A stretch of 64,000 bases of DNA from assembly GCA_032207245.1 (NCBI GenBank), contig CM063500.1, positions 80,418,786-80,482,785 on the forward strand. The letters run 5' to 3'. Shown here one piece after another: positions 58,301 through 64,000 of the stretch. The translations under genes and the position numbers were made by a program. A model generated the notes under the pieces. It had not been told where the DNA came from. It saw only the letters and a list, made by a program, of their open reading frames with translations, and did not search any database. Within the stretch, counting starts at the first letter, position 1. The number at the start of each line of letters is the position of its first letter. This DNA is from Pardosa pseudoannulata. Its lineage: Eukaryota; Arthropoda; Arachnida; Araneae; Lycosidae.

Positions 58301-59636
58301 AAATTAGACGGAGCTCTCAAAACCATAGGAGTTGAGTGTGATGACCAATGACAGTTTCTAGAAAAATCTGGAAAAACTGGAAGCGAAACTAGAAGATGAG
58401 ATGGTTGATTTAATGGTATGAAAGTTTTTATAATGTTTTCTTGCATTTTAAAATTTTTAAAAAACTTTCTTACATTTTTAAAGATTTTTTGTTTGGTATT
58501 TTATATATTTTTTATAGACACAAAAATTAAAATTCTTTATCAAGGATGGCCTTAGACCTCTTTTTTATTAGCAATATTAGGGTTCTGAAGACCCCCTTTG
58601 TCCAGAACTAACGACTGGAATCAGCTGATTTGAAGCCTCCTATGAGAATTTAGCTAAAAAAAAATTAGCTGTAACCTTAGCTGGAGTTCCCAGGTAACTG
58701 GAACCGTAACTAACCCCAAGGTATAAAAAGGCCTAGAATTTTTAGATTTGGGGCTTTTTGACATTTTTTTCTACGTAGGTGCTTTTGACCTCGTGGAGGC
58801 TTTTCGCGTCTTTTGACCGGAGCCAGCTTTCTAGTGATTAAGTTCCAGAGATTCGTAAAGTCCGCTCTTATAGGGATTGGCAGAGTCTCGGATACCGAAC
58901 GGGGGATAAATTGGGTTTGCATTGCACCCTGGGAAAGAGTCCCCACTCGTGTGAGATTATTTAATCTCTTTTCTTTCGACTGTGATCATCGTGGTGATGT
59001 TATGCAGGCTACAATCTTTTGCATTTCGACTTGTTTTGTGAGATTAGAATCCCCTTGTATATAGCCGTATTTATTCCAGAAATAAAAGTGATTTCCAATT
59101 TTATCGTGACTGTGATCCTTCTTCACTCTACCTCTTCACTCGAGAACGTTGAAGTCATCACAGTGTGATTGTAGTTGGTACGATTATTTATGAGATGCTT
59201 ATTTAAGTTTCTGTGAATAGCGGTCTGCCGAGCCCTGCCGCAGTTTAGCTTAAATCCTGCTACATATAGAAAACACAGTTACAACAGAGGCTCACACAAA
59301 AGAAAAACACGTTAACACGTACCTGTCAAGTCCATCATTACAAACCACGTTGTGAAAGGTAACGACGCCTCTTTTCTGGATAGCTTGTATTCATTGAGGA
59401 CAGCGACAACCAATATTCCGCTTGTTCTGAGGGGAAAAAGGCACGAGACTCAGAAAAGGAAGTGTTATGGCGAGTTCTTGATTCTCAGCCTTAGTGGAAA
59501 AATTGAAAATACCCTCCTCTTCATTGAAACTGACTCACCTGTTTATTCCTCCCAGAATTATGCAGATACTGAAACAAGCGAAAGCTACGATCCACTTCCA
59601 TTGATCGTCTCGAGTCAGGCAACTTCTTCTTTTCAT
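47407..59636 (-). CDS. SLC16/monocarboxylate-transporter-like MFS protein with one in-frame stop (5 exons)
   Basis: Exons: 59539-59636, 59323-59426, 54077-54268, 51205-52665, 47407-47549; all GT/AG, all phases agree. The product is a 12-helix MFS carrier of the plasma membrane. Helix 1 follows [14 protein letters not shown], in the place of the MCT signature (D/E)G(G/S)(W/F)(G/A)[22 protein letters not shown] block matches the MCT motif YF-x2-RR-x-LA-x-G-x4-GS near helix 5. A ~200-residue acidic/polar loop separates helix 6 from helix 7 ([18 protein letters not shown]), and [12 protein letters not shown] matches the MCT helix 8 loop (D-x-x-G-R). The last exon supplies helix 12. A TAA at 51806-51808 cuts the frame after residue 417; 247 residues follow before the true stop. 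Substrate (lactate, pyruvate, thyroid hormone-like or amino acids in family members) cannot be inferred. Confidence 0.85.
47959..48021. repeat. (TA)n microsatellite
   Basis: About 62 bp of TA units in transporter intron 4. Confidence 0.95.
48391..48408. repeat. (GA)9 microsatellite
   Basis: Nine GA units after a TA-rich stretch. Confidence 0.9.
49079..49465. repeat. TA-rich low-complexity block
   Basis: Nearly all A/T with many interrupted TA arrays and few C or G. Confidence 0.85.
50161..50661 (+). pseudogene. piggyBac transposase relic, internally deleted
   Basis: The start encodes [12 protein letters not shown] and an acidic stretch [12 protein letters not shown], typical of piggyBac N-termini. 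After a stop (50380-50382) the frame from ~50458 reads [19 protein letters not shown], then KPARTC, a TAA, then [18 protein letters not shown] and [12 protein letters not shown] to a stop. That is the conserved C-terminal Cys-rich finger with its C-x2-C pairs and YHT. The DDD catalytic core is missing, so N- and C-ends are fused by a large deletion. Confidence 0.75.
51205..52665 (-). CDS. Transporter exon 4 (helices ~4-11, contains the in-frame TAA)
   Basis: A 1461-nt exon from CTTTTTTCAG/GT to ATAG/GTAAGT. One continuous frame covers both halves except for the TAA at 51806-51808. Sequence on each side is clearly coding: ...CSSDSF before it and [20 protein letters not shown] after it. The loop part carries many Ser, Asp and Lys residues. 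Confidence 0.88.
53210..53857 (-). mobile_element. Tc1-like element, 648 bp, 5'-deleted
   Basis: Inverted ends CACTGTCTACTAATAAGTAT and CATTGTCTCCCAATAAGTAT, TA on both sides (53208-53209, 53858-53859). It keeps only the C-terminal part of the transposase. Confidence 0.85.
53275..53770 (-). pseudogene. Tc1 transposase C-terminal half, frameshifted
   Basis: Minus frames read [34 protein letters not shown] (second catalytic Asp within QDD) and, after a frame change near 53470, [19 protein letters not shown] with the DD34E glutamate in ENLWDEL-type context. The end is [11 protein letters not shown]. The N-terminal HTH and first Asp are absent. It is part of the element 53210-53857. Confidence 0.85.
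54077..54268 (-). CDS. Transporter exon 3 (helices 2-4)
   Basis: Acceptor TTTTAATTCAG, donor [30 protein letters not shown], then [20 protein letters not shown], where G-x-R-x-G-x-R is the MFS loop 2-3 motif used by MCTs. Ends ...CFGVFG joining [10 protein letters not shown]. Confidence 0.88.
54327..54851 (+). mobile_element. Tc3-like deletion derivative (525 bp)
   Basis: Inverted ends CAGTCTGTTCCATAAGAGCG and CAGTCTGTTCCATAGGAGCG with TA flanks (54325-54326, 54852-54853). Contains only the transposase DNA-binding part (54486-54710). Confidence 0.85.
54486..54710 (+). pseudogene. Tc3-like transposase N-terminal DNA-binding fragment (74 aa, open)
   Basis: It starts [20 protein letters not shown] and continues with [21 protein letters not shown] and [13 protein letters not shown], the helix-turn-helix plus GRPR-like linker region of Tc3-type transposases. 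The catalytic domain is deleted and the frame stops after KVILA. Because start, HTH and stop are intact it could still specify a binding-only peptide, though transcription is unknown. Confidence 0.7.
54860..55420. other. Transporter intron 2 segment, nothing firmly recognised
   Basis: Includes a GC-richer part (54890-55180) ending at a possible plus-strand donor CCGAGAAAAAAG/GTACAC, and a perfect 13-bp inverted repeat at 55207-55239. No convincing coding frame. Confidence 0.4.
55421..56267 (-). mobile_element. pogo/Tigger-like deletion derivative (847 bp)
   Basis: The left end CAGTGATTCCTC follows TA; the right end is the inverse of CAGTGTTCCCTCGCCACTTC. Subterminal words such as CCGCGAAGTAGG resemble Tigger ends. 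The right flank is CA in place of TA. It holds only a remnant of the transposase C-terminus. Confidence 0.7.
55672..55960 (-). pseudogene. pogo-like transposase C-terminal remnant
   Basis: Minus frames show [20 protein letters not shown], then [11 protein letters not shown], and, after a frame change, a Ser/Pro-rich tail [20 protein letters not shown] ending [10 protein letters not shown]. This combination is usual for the tail of Tigger-type transposases. DNA-binding and DDE parts are deleted. Confidence 0.55.
56688..56993 (+). repeat. Left copy of ~305-bp direct repeat
   Basis: Starts TTATGCAAGAATG and ends ATTAGCAATATTA. The last ~155 bp are essentially identical to the right copy (58265-58577); the first half differs by many small indels. 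Confidence 0.85.
56994..58264. mobile_element. Harbinger-type TIR element (1271 bp)
   Basis: Inverted ends GAGCGCTTTCCCACTTACCG and GAGCGCTTCCCACTTACTGC with TTA on both sides (56991-56993, 58265-58267), a 3-bp duplication typical of PIF/Harbinger. Subterminal regions contain several related words (ACGACAAAAC, CGATATCG, TCGGCCG). No transposase was found. A tRNA-like unit lies inside (57356-57432). Confidence 0.75.
57356..57432 (+). ncRNA. tRNA-Ala(AGC)-like Pol III unit inside the TIR element
   Basis: A box TGGCGTAGTG (57363-57372), B box GGTTCGATTCC (57405-57415, consensus-perfect) and a 13-T run (57420-57432) that would terminate Pol III. The loop CTAGCAT places AGC at the anticodon. Acceptor and anticodon stems do not pair, so this is not a normal tRNA; it is a tRNA-derived pseudogene or SINE head with possibly live promoter boxes. 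Confidence 0.5.
58265..58577 (+). repeat. Right copy of ~305-bp direct repeat
   Basis: Begins TTATGCAAGAATTG directly at the end of the Harbinger-type element and ends GCAATATTA before GGGTTCTG. See the left copy at 56688. Confidence 0.85.
58585..59165 (+). mobile_element. Candidate solo LTR
   Basis: A GC-richer block with a TATA box (GGTATAAAAAGG, 58718-58729) and AATAAAA near 59081 in the spacing expected of an LTR U3-R-U5. Ends were not fixed; TGAAGACC and CATCACA are candidates. No target duplication found. Confidence 0.4.
59323..59426 (-). CDS. Transporter exon 2
   Basis: Acceptor CCCCTCAG, donor ACAG/GTACGT. Encodes [20 protein letters not shown] then [12 protein letters not shown], the loop and start of helix 2; MCTs have a similar E-(F/Y)-x-x-S-x-x-x-(A/T)-S-W block here. 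Confidence 0.87.
59539..59636 (-). CDS. Transporter exon 1 (start and helix 1)
   Basis: ATG at 59634-59636; [20 protein letters not shown] and on to [13 protein letters not shown], donor AACAG/GTGAGT. CCTTTAG directly before CAATG suggests that a 5'-UTR intron ends here, which favours this ATG as the start. Confidence 0.8.
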
Positions 59637-60960
59637 TGCTAAAGGATAGAATACGTATATAAATAATGCATATATTTTATACATACAAATATAAGTGTGT
59701 TGTTCTATATATATATAATAGTATAATATATGTATATGTATATATTTGTAAACAAGTATAAATATATTACGATAATTTGTATATGATATAAGATATATGT
59801 TCAAAAATAATATAAATATATATATTAAATAAACATATATATATACTCAAATAATATATGTCGTGGAGCTAAACACATTAAATTAAAATCAGTTCACACT
59901 CAGAAATTATTCTACTTTATACTCCATTTACACGCTAATCAACATCATCTCTTTGCGCCAACTGCAAAAAAAGGCAGTTCACTACTTCAGGAGCCACAGT
60001 TCTGCTATAGTAAATGCTTATCGCTTTGCTCATATCATGCGTAGATAGCCGTATTATGTAACTATATCGCGAGGTTATATTAAAAGAATCCCTAATTAAA
60101 ATCTCTTAAATTATCTATATTTTAAATCCTGCTTATATTATATATATATATATATTATATATTATATATATATTTATAATATAGATATATATATTATTAT
60201 ATATATATTATAATATAGTTTGTGTGTGTGTGTGTATGTGTGAGTTTAAAAATGGAGGTTAAGTATTAAGCGAGTTATAATTAAAAATAGTTGAAACTCT
60301 TTAATGATGACGTAATAAGAGAAAGACCCACCCTCGTTCGGAACTATACAGAGTAAAGAAGCTGATTCGGAAGAAGACAAAAGGATTTTGTTTAGGTTAG
60401 CAACGCCAAAAAGTCACTTCTTGGTGGAAAATGGAGCTGGTAACATCCTCCACGCTTTTCGCTCCAAAATGTAAACAAAGGCTATCTAAATGGCCTAACC
60501 ATGACAGTAGAATTACAATAAAGAAGTTTTTATATAGGAACTAAAATGTGCCTTTATCACCGGTACGTGTCACACACACACACACACAATAATTTATATA
60601 TAAAATAAAATATTATTTACGTATTTTAATATTAATTTAACTTTTATTTCATAAAGTACTTTTCGGGGTTTGTGCGGTAATTCGGATTTTTTTCCCCAGA
60701 CACGCTATAGCTTAATTCAGCCTCTGTCTGTACTACTTTAGCCAATAGTTAGCGTTCTCTTTAAACATGGGTATTTTTTATACGTGATCAATTGTGCTTA
60801 GGGATTATTCGTAGTCTTTTTACCTTAGGAATCCTACTTAAAGTGTATGTGCGGGATCACATTGTCTATGCGCATGAGGTTGTAAAAGTGTTTGCCTGTT
60901 GAATGGATTTCATGTATCTCACCAGATATAAAATGTGTTGTGATTTGAATGAGTCTCCCC
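59637..60960. other. Region upstream of the transporter
   Basis: Contains TA-rich blocks (59705-59850, 60135-60215), a GT run (60221-60236), and a GC-richer part at 60300-60560 with GATGACGTAA (60307-60316) that could belong to a promoter or 5' UTR exon. No coding frame supported. Confidence 0.4.
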
Positions 60961-60961
60961 C

Positions 60962-60979
60962 ATATACATATAATATCTA

Positions 60980-61069
<90 letters not shown>
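60962..61069. repeat. (TA)n microsatellite
   Basis: About 100 bp of TA units with single interruptions. Confidence 0.93.
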
Positions 61070-61070
<1 letters not shown>

Positions 61071-61072
<2 letters not shown>

Positions 61073-61320
61073 AAGGCGCAACATTAGCAGAACACAACTC
61101 CATCGACTAGACTTTTACAAACTGTGAATGGCAAGGCAAGAAGCGTGCTCCACTGACAGATAGAGACAGAGCGTGTGTGTGCAGAAGAGTACAATGACGA
61201 TTTATGATTTTAATCAAAAAGAATTAATGTCTATTTTATGTTTAATCGTTTAATTGTTATGTTTTTGTGCTTTGAAATTAAATGTTCCTGTTTTGCAAAA
61301 TGTGCTTGATGCTGTTTTAT
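61071..61320 (+). repeat. LTR fragment 1 (3' half)
   Basis: Shares ACTTTTACAAACTGTGAATG, CGATTTATGATTTTAATCAA and TTTAATTGTTATRTTTTTGT with fragments at 62220-62425 and 63495-63690. Confidence 0.7.
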
Positions 61321-61321
61321 C

Positions 61322-61864
61322 ACATCTGGCATACCTCGCTTTAACGGTCAAGTTGAACAAATTCATGCCACAATAATTCCAGTGTTGACAAAACTTTCAA
61401 TTAATGAACCGGAAAAATGGTACAAACATGTCACCGACCTCCAACGAATATTGAACAATACCGTAAGTTCAACGACAAAATTTTCACCTTTTGAATTATT
61501 GACAGGTTTTAAAATGAAAGCGAAAGATGACGCATAATCGAATCTTAAAGGACGAATACAGCAAGCTTATGCATGACCAAATGCGAGAATACGCACGCAT
61601 TAAAAAATTTCAAGAAATTATGAAAGCTCAATATGATAAGAAACGAAAAACACCCTACCGTTACAAAATTGGTGATCTTGTCGCAATAAAAAGAACACAG
61701 TTTGGTACTGGACTCAAACTAAGACCCAAGTTCTTTGATCCTTATAAAGTGACGAATATAAAACAAAACGACAGATATGACGTACAGAAAATTGGCAGAC
61801 ACGAAGATAGAGTACCTCCACTGCGACGTGGGTGGACGCAACATCTTTTAATTTTATACGACTA
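61322..61864 (+). pseudogene. Ty3/gypsy integrase C-terminal fragment, frameshifted
   Basis: The first frame (61322-61537) reads SGIPRFNGQVEQIHATIIPV, with the R-x-N-G-x-x-E motif of retroelement integrases around the third catalytic residue, then NNTVSSTTKFSPFELLTGF to a stop. A frame change near 61530 continues with a coiled helix, YDKKRKTPYRYKIGDLVAIK, RPKFFDPYKVTNIKQNDRYD and GRHEDRVPPLRRGWTQ, the GPY/F-type module after the core. Everything upstream (gag, protease, RT, RNase H, first two catalytic residues) is gone. Confidence 0.82.
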
Positions 61865-61974
61865 AAATTTTTCCCGACTGTATTTTAAATAGGCCTATGT
61901 GATTGTTATGACAATTTTCATTTTCAATTTCATTCTTCATTTATACATTTTTTAACGACTCATGATGAGTAAGT

Positions 61975-62425
61975 GCAACGATGTGTATACGACGACGAAC
62001 GACGGAAAGGCAATGACATCACAGACTAATGACGTAATTAAGTCTAAGAGTACAGACTCTTTCCTTTTTTTTTCTCTAAGTTTTCTAGGTTCTTTGATGT
62101 TTTCAAGACGAAGAAGTATTGATGAAGATGACAATCTCCGATGATGACAAATACGCCGTACAATTTACGTGGTCGCAACGTCTCAACGAAATGGCCGAAT
62201 GTCAAACTGCATTAGCCATAACCATCGACTAGACTTTTACAAACTGTGAATGGCAACGCGAAGAAGCGTGCATCACTGACAAATAGTGAGACAAAGCGTG
62301 TGTATGTAGAAGAGTGAGAGTACAATGACGATTTATGATTTTAATCAAAATGAATTAATGTCTATTTTATGTTTATTCGTTTAATTGTTATATTTTTGTG
62401 CTTTGAAATTAAATGTCAGGAACAT
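61975..62425 (+). repeat. LTR copy 2 (presumably the 3' LTR)
   Basis: Left part (GACATCACAGACTAATGACG ... ATTTACGTGGT) recurs at 63303-63465; right part recurs at 61080-61320 and 63495-63690. It follows the integrase fragment at ~110 bp, where a 3' LTR is expected. Confidence 0.65.
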
Positions 62426-62454
62426 AATTTCTTGATGGGTTGAGTTTTTTATCT

Positions 62455-62627
62455 GATTTTTTCTAAATATATATATAATTATATTTAAATAATCTTTATA
62501 TACAAATAAATAAACATTTTACATTTATATATTCGTACTATATTTACATGGGTTTGGGTAAATATTAAATTTGATGTTATTTTTTCACATAAATAAAGTA
62601 TATAAAATTATAAGTTGATATAAATAC

Positions 62628-62658
<31 letters not shown>

Positions 62659-62956
62659 ATATATTTATACATATATTTATAACTCTTATTTATAACAAAT
62701 AATGTACATATATTACATATTATATAAATATTATATTAAAATATATAATATATCTGATATATATAAAAAAAAATAAGATATATTATATATATAAATATAT
62801 CTATATATAATATAGTATAATATATAATATATATATTATATATATATTATATATAAACATATATATTTATGTATATTATGTATATATACATATATAATAT
62901 ATATAATATATATAAACATATATTATTAAATTTATAAGGATATAAAATAATTTATT

Positions 62957-62994
<38 letters not shown>

Positions 62995-63292
62995 AGATAT
63001 ATATTAATAGATATATATAAAAATATATATATAAATATATATAATACATATATATATAAATAAATATATATTAAAATATATAAATCATATATATATACAC
63101 AATATATATATATATATAAATACATATTGTATATATATTTATATATATATATATATAATATATATTATATATAAAATTATATTATATAAATATTTACACA
63201 TATATACATATATTATATAATATATATATATATACTATTTTTATATATATATATATATAATATATTTATATATATATATATATTATACAAAA
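62455..63292. repeat. Near-pure A/T island
   Basis: About 840 bp almost without G or C, mainly variants of TATATA and AATATAT in shifting phase. It separates two LTR copies. Confidence 0.9.
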
Positions 63293-63299
63293 ACGATAA

Positions 63300-63690
63300 A
63301 CAATGACATCACAGACTAATGACGTAATTAAGTCTAGGAGTACAGTCTCTTTCTTTTTTTTTTCTCAAAGTTTTCTAGGTTCCTTGATGTTTTCAAGACG
63401 AAGACGTATTGATGACGATGACAATCTCCGATGATGACAAAGACGCCGTACAATTTACGTGGTTATATTTAAACCGAGGATACAAGGACATTAGCAGAAC
63501 ACAACTATCGACTAATTTTACAAACTGTGAATCAACAAGAACTATCACTGACATATATAACAATGTGTTACAGAAATAGAAACAACTATTTTTATATTTT
63601 AATCAAAATGAAATAATGTCTCTTTATGTTTATTTATTTAATTGTTATATTTTTATGTTTAAATTAAATGCGGAACATTTTTCATTTTTG
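63300..63690 (+). repeat. LTR copy 3 (solo or fragment)
   Basis: Contains both halves in the order of copy 2, with a better-preserved junction (ACGTGGTT ... ACATTAGCAGAACACAACT) and several small deletions in the second half. Confidence 0.65.
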
Positions 63691-63715
63691 AAATGTGCTT
63701 ATGTATATATTTTTA

Positions 63716-63777
63716 TCATTCATTAACATATATTAATATATATATATATTTAATATATATATATATTCTATATATAT

Positions 63778-63849
<72 letters not shown>

Positions 63850-64000
63850 ATAATATATGTATATATATAAATTATATAAATACATATAATATATTTAATA
63901 TATACACACAACAATATATTTATATATATACTATATAACATATATATGTATATATATATATATATATATATTATACTATATATATATATATATATTTATA
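63716..64000. repeat. TA-rich block running off the window end
   Basis: Mostly TA arrays with minor interruptions; continues to the last base. Confidence 0.9.

Noticed and set aside
58710..59064. Frames of 78 and 83 residues on opposite strands
   Set aside because: They fall in an LTR-like block and show no family.

Overview
This window looks like arthropod nuclear DNA, probably from a spider. It is strongly AT-rich, full of long introns, and every real gene is split by GT/AG introns. The non-coding DNA is packed with decayed DNA transposons (hAT, Tc1/mariner, pogo/Tigger, piggyBac, Harbinger-type), tRNA-derived SINEs, LINE tails and Ty3/gypsy pieces. The spider assignment is an inference from the transposon flavours and from a diverged SLC16-type transporter; it is not proven here. 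Most short open frames in the window are chance frames or transposon debris.

Two genes can be assembled exon by exon, both on the minus strand. (1) Positions 33913 down to 6936: a 14-exon gene encoding 703 residues. All 13 junctions keep reading frame. From about residue 115 to the C-terminus it is recognisably the C-terminal end of GCN1, the ribosome-associated activator of the eIF2-alpha kinase GCN2, but it lacks the roughly 2,000 residues that precede this region in GCN1. It has its own start codon, and a CRE and two CACGTG boxes lie upstream. This is the most interesting object in the window. (2) Positions 59636 down to 47407: a five-exon SLC16/monocarboxylate-transporter-like MFS protein. 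All splice phases match, but one in-frame TAA sits in the large cytoplasmic loop between the two six-helix halves.

Layout: 1-6.6 kb is 3' flank of the GCN1-like gene with TIR elements, a piggyBac relic, a LINE tail and a SINE. 6.9-33.9 kb is the GCN1-like gene, its introns filled with SINEs, hAT MITEs, a Tigger relic, LINE RNase H debris, a candidate LTR and piggyBac relics. 34-47 kb is intergenic: a possible promoter, a SINE split by a hAT MITE, a LINE tail, two hAT elements, a 137-bp foldback element, a mariner with intact ends but a broken transposase, and two unconfirmed exons. 47.4-59.6 kb is the transporter gene; one intron carries a ~225-bp tandem repeat interrupted by a Tc1 relic, and the next carries a Tc3-like deletion derivative, a pogo derivative and a 1.27-kb Harbinger-type element lying exactly between two copies of a ~300-bp direct repeat. 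60-64 kb holds gypsy LTR and integrase fragments separated by almost pure A/T islands.

The two genes show no sign of working together; they are simply neighbours in the same orientation. No rRNA, CRISPR array or bacterial-type feature was seen.
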